64,000 bases of DNA from Alteromonas abrolhosensis (GTDB lineage: Bacteria; Pseudomonadota; Gammaproteobacteria; Enterobacterales; Alteromonadaceae): positions 62,001 through 126,000 of the forward strand of contig NZ_MEJH01000008.1 of assembly GCF_001953635.1 (NCBI RefSeq). Direction: 5' to 3'. The notes under the pieces are model-generated. The model saw nothing but the letters and a program-made list of their open reading frames with translations. It searched no databases and was not told the DNA's origin. The translations under genes were made by a program, and so were the position numbers. The first letter of the stretch is position 1. Every line of letters starts with the position of its first letter. Shown piece after piece: positions 9,511 through 17,564 of the stretch.

Positions 9511-10401
9511 ATGAAAACTGCACCTCGTTTTAGCACACATATTATGGCCGCACTCATCGCTGTGAGCCCGCTGGCATATTCAACGTTTAACACCGCTAGC
9601 GCACAAGATAGATTTGCCGATGTCGAAGTAAAGGCAACCGCGATAAAAGGCTCTGTGCACATGCTAACGGGGGCTGGCGGAAACATTGGCGTATCAGCCG
9701 GGGAAGACGGTGTTTTGATCATTGATGATCAATTCGCTCCCCTTGCTGAAAAAATAGCAGCACAGCTTGGTGAGTTAGGCAGCGACAAGCCAAAATACGT
9801 GATAAACACTCACTATCACGGCGATCACACGGGCTCTAACGCATTTTTCCACAGTCATAAAGGTGCAACCATTCTTGCCCATGAGAATGTGCGAGTTCGT
9901 TTAGCTATCGATGAAAAAGTAAAACCCGAAGCGCTGCCAACTATCACCTATGAAGACGGAATTAAAATTTACTTCAATGGTGAAACCCTTCACGTGATGC
10001 ACTTAGCAGTAGGCCACACCGACGGCGACAGCGTAGTGTGGTTCGAGCAACCAAACGTAATGCACACAGGGGATTTGTTCTTTAATGGTCGTTTTCCCTA
10101 CATTGACCAAGGCGCAGGTGGCAATGTTGAAGGCTATATGGACTCAGTAAAACAGCTGCTTGCTAAAATAGATGACGAGACGGTTATCATTCCTGGCCAT
10201 GGCGACATAAGTAACAAGCAAGAATACAGCGCATTTTTAGCTATGATCTCTGAAACGTTCAACTACGTTAAGGCACTTAAGCAAGACGGCAAAACCCTTG
10301 ATGAAGTTAAAGCAATGGGCTTAGATGAAAAATGGGCCGACTGGGGCTGGAATTTCATTAGCGAAGAGAAGTGGATAACTACGCTTTACACCGATGCTTA
10401 A
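9511..10401 (+). CDS. Exported metallo-beta-lactamase-fold hydrolase
   Basis: A 296-residue MBL-fold protein with a Sec signal peptide (about 1-31, cleaving near TASAQ), so it should act in the periplasm. The zinc motif HxHxDH is complete: His101, His103, Asp105 and His106 in NTHYHGDHTG. Further ligands are in AVGHTDGDS, the MHTGDLFF Asp and IIPGHGD near the end. AAGGAAATAATA gives a good ribosome site. The family includes beta-lactamases, SoxH-like proteins and other hydrolases; the substrate cannot be read from sequence. A role in antibiotic resistance is not supported by anything seen here. Confidence 0.85.
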   Translation: MKTAPRFSTHIMAALIAVSPLAYSTFNTASAQDRFADVEVKATAIKGSVHMLTGAGGNIGVSAGEDGVLIIDDQFAPLAEKIAAQLGELGSDKPKYVINTHYHGDHTGSNAFFHSHKGATILAHENVRVRLAIDEKVKPEALPTITYEDGIKIYFNGETLHVMHLAVGHTDGDSVVWFEQPNVMHTGDLFFNGRFPYIDQGAGGNVEGYMDSVKQLLAKIDDETVIIPGHGDISNKQEYSAFLAMISETFNYVKALKQDGKTLDEVKAMGLDEKWADWGWNFISEEKWITTLYTDA

Positions 10402-10663
10402 CTAGCAACGTCGCGTTTAATAATGAATAAATGAGCAGGGGAGTATCTCTTACTACCCTGCAATTTATTTAAAAAGGATTTTCACAGAGTTGTTGGGCAA
10501 ATGGTTCAAGGACAAAAGGCTTTCAGGCAGAAGGCTTTTGGGCGCCAGTTTTTTGGCTACCACGCCCAAGGGACTAGGTTAGAAGAGCTAGACTAGAGTA
10601 GCTAGTTAGAGAGTACTAGGCTAACGGGCACTAAGTCTAAGGGCTGAAACTTTCAGATGTCTG
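10402..10663. other. Intergenic stretch with weak hairpin and CTAG cluster
   Basis: Convergent gap between the MBL gene and gntR. A hairpin CAGGGGAGTA / TACTACCCTG (one mismatch) at 10436-10460 followed by T-rich DNA may end the MBL transcript. Five CTAG tetranucleotides lie within 46 bases at 10574-10619. No gene is visible. Confidence 0.5.
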
Positions 10664-11671
10664 CTAAGCAGTTTCTCGTATTTTAAGCTCAAAGGGTAAA
10701 ACTTGGCTCGCTCGTTCAACGTCTTCGCCTTCTATTAGCGCTATCAATGATTCGGTTGCCATTTCTGCCATCTTTCGGCGCGGGACTGAAACCGTTGTTA
10801 GTGCTGGGTAAATTGAACGTGCAAAACTCAAGTCGTTGAAACCGCAGATATCGATATCTTTGCCAGGTTTAATACCTCGCCTATTACATTCCATGACCGC
10901 GCCGGCCGCAAGTTCGTCGCTCACAAAAAATAGCGCATCAGTATCGGGCCACTTATGCAGTGTTTCTGAGAGAAGCTCAGCACCAGCTTGAAATGAAGCG
11001 TCGGCTCTAGAGGAGACATATCGCGTTGCTGATAGCCCTGCATTGTCAAGCGCGGTTTCCCAGCCCTGTTTTCTCAATATTGCGCGCCAATCTAAAAACA
11101 AAGAGCAAAAAGCAATATTACGGCGCCCTTTGTCGATGAGATGTTGGGTCATAGATTGGGCTGCTAATTCGTTATTTACCCCATAGTTAATATCAAAGGG
11201 CTCACTAGAAATATCCATAATTTCGGCTACAGGCGTCCCTGTGGCTAGCAGCATTTTTCTCGTTTCTTCAGTATGGCGCGTCGAAGTAAGAATGAAGCCA
11301 CTCACGTTCTGTTGAATGTAAGATTCGACAGTACGCTCCTCGCCAAGCTCGGTATAGGTCGAGTCGCCAATCATCAGTGCATAATTTGCCTTATCGGCAA
11401 CGGCCTTCACACCTAACATTACATCGTTAAACACATTGTTTCCGAAGGATGGGAGTAGTAATGCAATGGTTCTATTGTTGTCTGCACATAGCGATTGGGC
11501 GGCACGGTTAGGGATATAATTTAGCTCTCGCGCTGCCTTTTTAATTTTGAGGGCTAACGATTTAGAAATGCCGCTAGAATTATTTAGTGCCCGAGATACA
11601 GTAGTTTTGTGAACCCCTAAATGATTGGCTACATCTGATATTTTGGTGCGAGACTTTTTTACCTTACTCAT
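10664..11671 (-). CDS. gntR: LacI-family repressor of gluconate genes
   Basis: A 335-residue LacI/GalR regulator. The N-terminal helix-turn-helix with hinge reads KISDVANHLGVHKTTVSRAL and continues through NYIPNRAAQSL. The periplasmic-binding-type effector domain includes ALLLPSFGNNVFNDV, a VSDELAAGAVM segment and the C-terminal GFNDLSFARSIYPALTTVSVP typical of the family. Position beside gluconokinase and a GntP permease supports the GntR assignment. It probably binds the AACCGGTT palindromes found in the gntK-gntP intergenic region and after gntP, releasing them when gluconate is present. It is downstream of gntK in the same direction with a 67-base gap. Confidence 0.88.
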   Translation of the reverse strand: MSKVKKSRTKISDVANHLGVHKTTVSRALNNSSGISKSLALKIKKAARELNYIPNRAAQSLCADNNRTIALLLPSFGNNVFNDVMLGVKAVADKANYALMIGDSTYTELGEERTVESYIQQNVSGFILTSTRHTEETRKMLLATGTPVAEIMDISSEPFDINYGVNNELAAQSMTQHLIDKGRRNIAFCSLFLDWRAILRKQGWETALDNAGLSATRYVSSRADASFQAGAELLSETLHKWPDTDALFFVSDELAAGAVMECNRRGIKPGKDIDICGFNDLSFARSIYPALTTVSVPRRKMAEMATESLIALIEGEDVERASQVLPFELKIRETA

Positions 11672-11738
11672 TCTTCAATCTTTTAACGTGCCGCTAGTTC
11701 CGGTAATCAGCGCAGTAGACGAAATAACGTCGCCAGTC

Positions 11739-12257
11739 TTACTCTGATATTAAAGGGCGAATAAAGTCTTCGGCTAGCTTGGATACATGCTCGAAGGACT
11801 GCGCCACATCAATAATGAATGCGCTTTCTTTTGAAGGCAGCTCTAAGGCTGCAAACTGGCTTTCGAGCATAGCATCACCGTTAAAAAAATGCTCCCGTTG
11901 TTTTAATCGCGCGCTTAGCACTGACTGTGAAGCTTGAAGATAAATAAAATGGCAGTGAGACGAAATGTCTTTGGTTAGCACGTCACGATAAGCTGAGCGC
12001 AGCGCTGAACAGCTTATAACCACGTTGCGGCCAGCGTGAAGGTGCTGTTTGGCAATCATGTTTAGGGTAATTAGCCATTCCCATCTGTCTGCATCTTGTA
12101 GCGGTATGCCAGAAGACATCTTTTCTACGCTTGCTGCGCTGTGGTAGCGATCTCCTTCTTCAAAAGGCATAGCAAACCGTTCAGCTAAATGTCGACTTAA
12201 TGTTGATTTTCCCGTCCCTGAAACTCCCGAAACGAAAAATACATGGCGGTGGGTCAT
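11739..12257 (-). CDS. gntK: Gluconokinase
   Basis: Phosphorylates D-gluconate to 6-phosphogluconate for the Entner-Doudoroff or pentose phosphate pathway. ATG 12257 gives 172 residues, the family's usual length, and follows GAGAAG at a good distance; a GTG five codons upstream has no ribosome site. The Walker A motif GVSGTGKST is at 11-19, followed by EEGDRYHS, ISCSALRSAYRDVL and the REHFF lid segment, all standard for GntK. It is divergent from gntP, sharing a 253-base control region. Confidence 0.93.
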   Translation of the reverse strand: MTHRHVFFVSGVSGTGKSTLSRHLAERFAMPFEEGDRYHSAASVEKMSSGIPLQDADRWEWLITLNMIAKQHLHAGRNVVISCSALRSAYRDVLTKDISSHCHFIYLQASQSVLSARLKQREHFFNGDAMLESQFAALELPSKESAFIIDVAQSFEHVSKLAEDFIRPLISE

Positions 12258-12336
12258 AAGTTTACTTCTCACAGTTTAGTTCAGGAGGATACGCAGAGAT
12301 ATTCTCACTATCAGCACTACCATAAATATTAGTTTG

Positions 12337-12348
12337 GAAACCGGTTGC
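12337..12348. promoter_or_regulatory. Probable GntR operator between gntK and gntP
   Basis: GAAACCGGTTGC has the central palindrome AACCGGTT, with the central CpG typical of LacI-family sites. It lies 80 bases from gntK and 162 bases from gntP, and it matches the stronger site at 13891. Confidence 0.6.
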
Positions 12349-12510
12349 GTTCAAGTGGTGATTATAATATTGTTATGAAAATACAATGTTATTTAATAAA
12401 TAATTAACATCGGCCGGGAAGTACTTAGGTCGATGTTGATAGCAAGCTAATGTTGGCTTGTGGCTTCGTCATACTATGATGAGGTCGTTATCAGGTACCA
12501 GAGAACACGT

Positions 12511-13851
12511 ATGACCGATACCTTTTCACTTCTTTTTGTCGCCATTTGCAGCATCGTGCTTCTAACTTATTTAGTGGTAGTTAGAAAAGTGCATGCTTTC
12601 ATAGCAATCTTGGTGGCTGCAGCATTTGTCGGTCTTGGAACGGGAATGCAAGCGGCCGATGTGCTGGCATCCATGCAATCAGGCATGGGCAATACGCTGG
12701 GATTTGTGGCCACTATCGTTGGGCTGGGTGCTATGTTCGAGCAGTTCTTAGAAGAGTCTGGTGGTATCGATAGACTCGCGCAAACCATTAATACTAAGTT
12801 TGGTGAGAAGAACAGCCAGTGGGCGGTTGTGCTTACGGGGTTTTTGGTGGCAATTCCAGTTTTCTTTGAAGTCGGGCTCATTATCTTAATGCCACTAATT
12901 TATTCATTGGCGAAGAAGTCAGGGAAATCGCTCATTTACTACGGTATTCCGCTTACTGCTGGGCTTGCCGTAACCCATGCCTTCATACCTCCTACACCCG
13001 GTCCCGTCGCGGTAGCCTCAATTTTAGGGGCTGATATCGGCTTAGTCATATTATTCGGCTTTATTGTGGGCGTACCTTGCGCATGTTTAGCCGGTCCAAT
13101 TTATGCGACGTTTTTGGCCAAGCGCTTGTATGTACCGGTTCCTGCTCACATTTTAGAGGCGTCGCACAATAAACCTGCGCACCTTCCCAGTTTTGCTTCA
13201 GTGGCTGCGCTACTGATATTTCCTCTGGTGGCTATTTTGATTGGAACGTTAGCGAAGTTCACACTACCCGATGGTTTCTTGAAAGAGGCGTTGCTATTTA
13301 TTGGTCATCCCTTCATTGCCCTGACCATCGCCACCATCGCCTGTTTTAAAGTACTTGGGAAGAAGCAGGGCTTATCTAGCGAGCAAATTAGAAACATCGC
13401 ATCGAGAGGGTTAGAACCGGTTGCCTTGGTCATTCTGGTAACAGGCGCGGGTGGCATGTTTAAACAAGTGCTCATCGATTCTGGGGCGGGGCAGGCCTTC
13501 GCCGATGTTGTCGCACTATCGCCGCTCCCCCCGTTGGCAGCCGGGTTTCTTATCGCAATTTCAGTCAGAATTATTCAAGGGTCGGCAACAGTTGCTATGT
13601 TAACAGCTGCAGGTTTAATGGGCCCTGTAGTGCAGGATTTGGCCTTTTCACCTGCCGTGCTTGCGCTGATGACAATCGCTATCGCAGCGGGAGCCACGGC
13701 CATGTCTCATGTGAACGATACGGGGTTTTGGATCATTAATCGTTATTTTGATATTTCGGTGAAAGACACCTTTGTTTCTTGGACATGCATGGCGACCTTA
13801 ATAGGGTTTATTGGGCTTTTTCTTGTGTTATTGCTTGGTTTATTTGTCTAA
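12511..13851 (+). CDS. gntP: Gluconate:H+ symporter, GntP family
   Basis: A 446-residue inner-membrane permease with about 12-14 hydrophobic helices. ATG 12511 (MTDTFSLLFVAI) gives the family's usual 447-residue size; the frame is open to 12460 but that extension is polar and unconserved. Signature segments include GFVATIVGLGAMFEQFLEESGG, HAFIPPTPGPVAVA near residue 150, ITGAGGMFKQVL-type VTGAGGMFKQVL, and HVNDTGFWI in the C-terminal part. It is divergent from gntK and gntR, completing an uptake-plus-phosphorylation module for gluconate. The exact sugar acid (gluconate, idonate or a relative) cannot be fixed from sequence. Confidence 0.92.
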   Translation: MTDTFSLLFVAICSIVLLTYLVVVRKVHAFIAILVAAAFVGLGTGMQAADVLASMQSGMGNTLGFVATIVGLGAMFEQFLEESGGIDRLAQTINTKFGEKNSQWAVVLTGFLVAIPVFFEVGLIILMPLIYSLAKKSGKSLIYYGIPLTAGLAVTHAFIPPTPGPVAVASILGADIGLVILFGFIVGVPCACLAGPIYATFLAKRLYVPVPAHILEASHNKPAHLPSFASVAALLIFPLVAILIGTLAKFTLPDGFLKEALLFIGHPFIALTIATIACFKVLGKKQGLSSEQIRNIASRGLEPVALVILVTGAGGMFKQVLIDSGAGQAFADVVALSPLPPLAAGFLIAISVRIIQGSATVAMLTAAGLMGPVVQDLAFSPAVLALMTIAIAAGATAMSHVNDTGFWIINRYFDISVKDTFVSWTCMATLIGFIGLFLVLLLGLFV

Positions 13852-13890
13852 TGTCCCTAGCGGCTTAGGCCGACTTTGAACGCTTTTATG

Positions 13891-13902
13891 GAAACCGGTT
13901 TC
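13891..13902. promoter_or_regulatory. Second GntR-like operator, downstream of gntP
   Basis: GAAACCGGTTTC is a perfect 12-bp palindrome, 39 bases after the gntP stop. It repeats the core of the site at 12337. It could serve DNA looping, or control a transcript from this end. Confidence 0.6.
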
Positions 13903-13925
13903 AATCTTTTGCAGCTCAAATGGCT

Positions 13926-14165
13926 TTAAGATTCACCATTTGAAGCATTATTACTAAACGTCTGAATATAAAGCTGCTCTACTTTATCTCGCGCCCATTG
14001 GGTTTTTCTAAGAAACTTAAGTGACGATTTAATCGAAGGATCATTATTGAAGCAGTTCACTTTGATGCGGTAATACAATCCATCCCATCCGTAACGCTCG
14101 TGAAGTTGCGTGACGATTTTCTCTAGCGTTAAGCCATGTAAGGGGTTATTGGGTTGTTGATTCAT
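13926..14165 (-). CDS. VF530 family DNA-binding protein (DUF2132)
   Basis: A 79-residue basic protein whose sequence [55 protein letters not shown] follows the VF530/DUF2132 family closely. The Vibrio fischeri member has a small helical fold and is described as DNA binding. It is convergent with gntP and monocistronic. A biological role is not established. Confidence 0.88.
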   Translation of the reverse strand: MNQQPNNPLHGLTLEKIVTQLHERYGWDGLYYRIKVNCFNNDPSIKSSLKFLRKTQWARDKVEQLYIQTFSNNASNGES

Positions 14166-14234
14166 AAAGTGCCGCTGCTTGTTCTAGATTAAGACCCTAT
14201 TCTAGCACGAACCTACTTGCTGCGTACCAATGCG

Positions 14235-15140
14235 CTAGGCTTTACCTTCAATTGTTTCACACGAGGGTAATTGTTTTGTGTTTGGTATCAAAGGTTGGCT
14301 AGCATCGTTCACTTTCGTCGATGGACTTTGCACTGCTTTAGGCTTTCGCGGCGTTTTATAAAGCGGCCAAATAAGCTGTTCTTTCCAGTTGGCGTAAAAC
14401 ATACCCTCAATACCGTATTGTGCAGGATATTGTCTTGTGATCTTAGCGGTTCCAAATAGTACATCCCAGAAGAACAACAGGTTTCCATAGTTACCTTTGT
14501 AGTTGGTCACGCCGTCATCTGCTTTTAACCCATGATGCGCACTATGTGTAGAAGGCGTTGATATCGTGCGTTCAATTACCCAGGCCACAGGATGTAACCA
14601 CCGAATACTGTACAGTGTTTTGTCCCATTTCCACTCTGCGTGTGCGCCGGTGATAACGGTAAGTTTAACCACCAAGTAAAAGGCATAGGTCCAACCCAAA
14701 CCCAGGTAGATCAGTGCACCGGAAAACCAAAGTGAAGGCATAAACAGGTAATAGAAAAAGTTATTTCTGTAAATGATGCGAACACTCATGTACTTAGCGT
14801 TATGGTGTGCTCTATGTAGGTTGTAAAGAAATCGGGTGGAATGTGACAGCCTATGCCACCAATATTGCATCATGTCATCGAAAATCAAAAGTAGCGCTAT
14901 GTGTGAAAGAATAGGGGAATCTACAAGTATTCCCTGAAGTTGAGGAAATGCTAGTGCCATCATTGTTGCAGAACAAAAGAGAACCAGTGGCTGGGTTACA
15001 ATAAATAAAAGTAACGTACCTATGAGCTCTACTTTTCCATCATCGCTTACTTCTGTCGCTTTTTTAAATAGCTTACCGTTCTTCGCTTCCAGCAAAGCAA
15101 ACGTGATAAAAACCGTTAAAATTGCCCATTGATAACCCAT
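14235..15140 (-). CDS. Fatty acid hydroxylase / sterol desaturase family membrane enzyme
   Basis: A 301-residue membrane diiron enzyme. I choose ATG 15140 (MGYQWAILTVF), which follows GGGAG; the longer frame to 15254 would overlap the divergent regulator gene. The histidine clusters that bind the diiron site are present: HRLSH, HRAHH and, after a long loop, HSAHH with HAEW earlier. Four or more hydrophobic helices surround them. The family oxidises lipids such as fatty acids, sterols or carotenoids with O2; the substrate here is unknown. A Crp/Fnr-type regulator is divergent from it with 87 bases between, suggesting the pair is linked. Confidence 0.87.
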   Translation of the reverse strand: MGYQWAILTVFITFALLEAKNGKLFKKATEVSDDGKVELIGTLLLFIVTQPLVLFCSATMMALAFPQLQGILVDSPILSHIALLLIFDDMMQYWWHRLSHSTRFLYNLHRAHHNAKYMSVRIIYRNNFFYYLFMPSLWFSGALIYLGLGWTYAFYLVVKLTVITGAHAEWKWDKTLYSIRWLHPVAWVIERTISTPSTHSAHHGLKADDGVTNYKGNYGNLLFFWDVLFGTAKITRQYPAQYGIEGMFYANWKEQLIWPLYKTPRKPKAVQSPSTKVNDASQPLIPNTKQLPSCETIEGKA

Positions 15141-15192
15141 TGTAATGACTCCCACCAAGAGATTGTTGAGAGTGAATTTACATTGCGTTAAC

Positions 15193-15214
15193 ATGCAAGA
15201 ATATATACTTGTAT
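15193..15214. promoter_or_regulatory. Inverted repeat between divergent hydroxylase and regulator genes
   Basis: ATGCAAG-N8-CTTGTAT, one mismatch between arms, with an AT-only spacer. It sits 13 bases upstream of the regulator ATG and 53 from the hydroxylase ATG, a plausible operator for the Crp/Fnr-type protein. Confidence 0.45.
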
Positions 15215-15227
15215 AGATTTGAATGTC

Positions 15228-15899
15228 ATGTCCTACATCCACGGCAAGCAGCAAACCATTATGCCTGACGAATACGTCGAGCTTTGTTTGCCTTTTGGAA
15301 CGCTAAGAACCTATGCGGCTACCGCGACAATCCACGATAGGGGAAGTAAAAACAAAGGGCTGTCTGTTGTAGTATCAGGAGAAGTAAAGATTGGTAATTA
15401 TGGCCTGGACGGCAGTTATCAAATTACTACTGTATTGCAACGAGGAGATACGTTTGGCGAGTTCACATTGTATGCATCACTTGCAAGAACGCATCACGCT
15501 GAAGCGCTAACGGAATGTAAGGTATTACAAATACCTGAACCTGCTTTTCGTTCTCTGACAAGCCAACATCCAGCGATTGCTGAATTCATCACCCGGTCAC
15601 TGGCAATAAAGCTTCACTCGGCGCTGGAAAGGTTGGATGATATTCGACGCTTACCCACTCACGTCCAGTTAGCTAAGCTAATTTATCAATCGTATCTTAC
15701 CTCTAAGCACGTCTTTATACCCTTAAGGCAAAGCGATTATGCTGAAAGATTGGGCGTTACCGTACTTACCGCACATAAATCATTAACGAAGCTGTATGAT
15801 TTAAAGTTGATTGAAAAGCGCTACGGGGGCGTGGCAATTACCCAGGTCGAGCGATTGGAAGGCTTTTTAAGAGAAAGTTCGTCACTATTACCATTGTAA
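15228..15899 (+). CDS. Crp/Fnr-family transcriptional regulator
   Basis: A 223-residue protein with an N-terminal cyclic-nucleotide-binding-like jelly roll (GLSVVVSGEVKIGNYG, then QRGDTFGEFTLY) and a C-terminal winged helix (SDYAERLGVTVLTAHKSLTK, LIEKRYGGVAI). It lacks the N-terminal cysteine cluster of FNR, so it is not an oxygen-sensing FNR. ATG 15228 is preferred over a TTG three codons upstream. It is divergent from the fatty acid hydroxylase-like gene and may regulate it. The ligand is unknown. Confidence 0.83.
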   Translation: MSYIHGKQQTIMPDEYVELCLPFGTLRTYAATATIHDRGSKNKGLSVVVSGEVKIGNYGLDGSYQITTVLQRGDTFGEFTLYASLARTHHAEALTECKVLQIPEPAFRSLTSQHPAIAEFITRSLAIKLHSALERLDDIRRLPTHVQLAKLIYQSYLTSKHVFIPLRQSDYAERLGVTVLTAHKSLTKLYDLKLIEKRYGGVAITQVERLEGFLRESSSLLPL

Positions 15900-16065
15900 G
15901 AGCGGCTACTGTCCTCCACATGCGAGAGCGCCAAAAGACCCTCCCGCAAATTTATTCCACGCCCGCGGCAACTCATGCATCAAGTTTTACGCTGGCTTTA
16001 GCCCATCCAAAATAATGTGCTGAATGTTGCTTAGCGTGCTCTCGAAGAAAGCGGGATCGCTTAAA

Positions 16066-16110
16066 AATGGGGTCAGAGTACTTTTTTATTTAATGTACTC
16101 TGACCCCATT
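16066..16110. repeat. REP-like palindromic element A
   Basis: Perfect 16-bp arms AATGGGGTCAGAGTAC and GTACTCTGACCCCATT around a 13-base AT-rich loop. It lies between two convergent genes, 4 bases from the stop of the XRE-type gene. It is one of four copies in 6.3 kb, and may serve as a terminator. Confidence 0.85.
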
Positions 16111-16114
16111 ACTT

Positions 16115-16849
16115 TTATTTTCGCTTCATATTTTCAAAAAGTGAAGGCTCCCAAGGCCGCATCGCCATTAAAAGACCAATGTGCTGGCGTTCTTCAATTG
16201 GTAGGGCATTATCTTCGCTGCTGAGTTTTGCTGCTTCTTGTCGCAGTTGTTCAAGACGGCGCTGAATAATCGAAACCGAGGTCTGAGAATAGCGGCCGCG
16301 TAAATAGAAACGGAACATCCATGGCTCGTTCTTCTTTGGAGCCATAAACTTCACCATTACTTCCTGCTCCATAAATTTTTCTAGCGGGCCGCCAGGGATC
16401 CAGCGAAAGTTTTGCGCAATGAGCAGCTTGTAGCGGTTATTCGGTAACAGCTCTATAAGCTTAAGTTTATCTAAGGTTGTCATTAGCTTAATGCCCTCGA
16501 CCTCAGAAATATTGTAGTGCTTGATGATTTCCGAGAAGCGCCAGCCATCACGCACACAAACTGCTGCAAGCAGTAGCTTGGGATTGGCAAGTAACTCCAT
16601 TTCTTGTTGCTCAGATAGCTGGGAAATTTTTTCCTGCTGCTTTTGCGACAGGCTAAAAAGGTCGCTCAATGACAAATTTAGGCATTCACAAATCTGTTCC
16701 AGCTTGTCGAGGCTGAAAGCCTGTAGAGAGAAATTTCGTTTTACGCTGGCCTCGCTTACGTTCAGTTTCTGTGCGATCTGTTTGTAGGTAAATCGCTGCT
16801 CTCGTAAACATTGTTTAAGCGTGTCGTAAACAAGGTTAATTTGGCTCAT
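16115..16849 (-). CDS. XRE-type helix-turn-helix regulator
   Basis: A 244-residue protein whose N-terminus (about 5-65) is an XRE/Cro helix-turn-helix: FTYKQIAQKLNVSEASVKRNFS, followed by LEQICECLNLSLSDLFSL. A Gln/Glu-rich linker leads to a C-terminal domain rich in aromatic and basic residues (FRWIPGGPLEKFMEQE, WMFRFYLRGRYS) that I do not recognise. It is divergent from a small exported protein gene, with palindromes in the shared 131-base region. Its target may be that gene or itself. Confidence 0.8.
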   Translation of the reverse strand: MSQINLVYDTLKQCLREQRFTYKQIAQKLNVSEASVKRNFSLQAFSLDKLEQICECLNLSLSDLFSLSQKQQEKISQLSEQQEMELLANPKLLLAAVCVRDGWRFSEIIKHYNISEVEGIKLMTTLDKLKLIELLPNNRYKLLIAQNFRWIPGGPLEKFMEQEVMVKFMAPKKNEPWMFRFYLRGRYSQTSVSIIQRRLEQLRQEAAKLSSEDNALPIEERQHIGLLMAMRPWEPSLFENMKRK

Positions 16850-16850
16850 G

Positions 16851-16890
16851 GTATTAAATATTTATACTTGTGGTGTAGTTTAATACTACA
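16851..16890. promoter_or_regulatory. Palindromes upstream of the XRE-type gene
   Basis: Two overlapping inverted repeats: GTATTAAA (16851-16858) with TTTAATAC (16879-16886), and TGTAGT-TTAAT-ACTACA at 16874-16890. They start directly at the regulator's ATG and fit an autoregulatory operator. Confidence 0.45.
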
Positions 16891-16980
16891 TCAGCGATTG
16901 TGGTTTACGAAATTTATTCTTGGTTCTAGTGTAGAACATGTTCAGGCACATCTCGCCTTTAAATACTAGGAGCAAGTGAT

Positions 16981-17391
16981 ATGAAAAATTCGCGTTCAAC
17001 ATTGATGTTAACTGCACTATTAAGTAGTGCGCTTCTTACCCATTCTGTAATGGCAGATGATTCTATCGACCACAGTGGCAAAGCCAGTAAACATAGCGCG
17101 CTTGCAGCATCTGAAGGCTTAGCTACGACGGCGTCAGTAGCGAGTGCCGTAGTCGCTGTTCCGGTGATACTAACCGGCAGTGCTGTAGTGGCAGGTAGCG
17201 CAGTTGCTGAAAGTGTGATTGACGAGAGTAGCCGCAGTATTCACGGAGCTAGTCATCAGTCCTCCGTTGATAATAACCAGCCGTTAGTGATTACCGAAAC
17301 AATCATTACAGCAGACCCTGCACCAAACAAAGTCGTTGCGACCACTAACACAACAACGACTACGACAACTACTACCACAACTAAACGCTAA
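16981..17391 (+). CDS. Small exported protein with poly-threonine tail
   Basis: A 136-residue protein I cannot assign. It has a Sec signal peptide (about 1-25, ending SVMADD), an Ala/Ser/Val-rich helical middle segment around residues 45-80 that is hydrophobic enough to associate with membrane, and a C-terminal run of eleven consecutive threonines before KR. The tail is coded by ACN codons with mixed third bases, so it is not a simple microsatellite. A GGAG site precedes the ATG. It is divergent from the XRE-type regulator and followed after 173 bases by a DUF2145 gene. Confidence 0.65.
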   Translation: MKNSRSTLMLTALLSSALLTHSVMADDSIDHSGKASKHSALAASEGLATTASVASAVVAVPVILTGSAVVAGSAVAESVIDESSRSIHGASHQSSVDNNQPLVITETIITADPAPNKVVATTNTTTTTTTTTTTKR

Positions 17392-17441
17392 CGGTAATTA
17401 ATTGCTAGCGGCTTGGAGTGCGACTGGAAGCTATAAAAATT

Positions 17442-17470
17442 GCTGTAGCTTGGTAAAAAACTGCTACAGC
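17442..17470. other. Hairpin between exported protein and DUF2145 genes
   Basis: Perfect 8-bp stem GCTGTAGC / GCTACAGC with a 13-base A-rich loop, 50 bases after the upstream stop. No T-run follows, so it is a weak terminator or a leader structure. Confidence 0.35.
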
Positions 17471-17564
17471 GAAGCGTTGTGCATCTAGTACTTCATAAAA
17501 ATTAGTGAGCGCTTTAAGTGGGTCTTATTCAGTGCAAGTCGAGAAAATCTAAGCAGGGAAGAGT

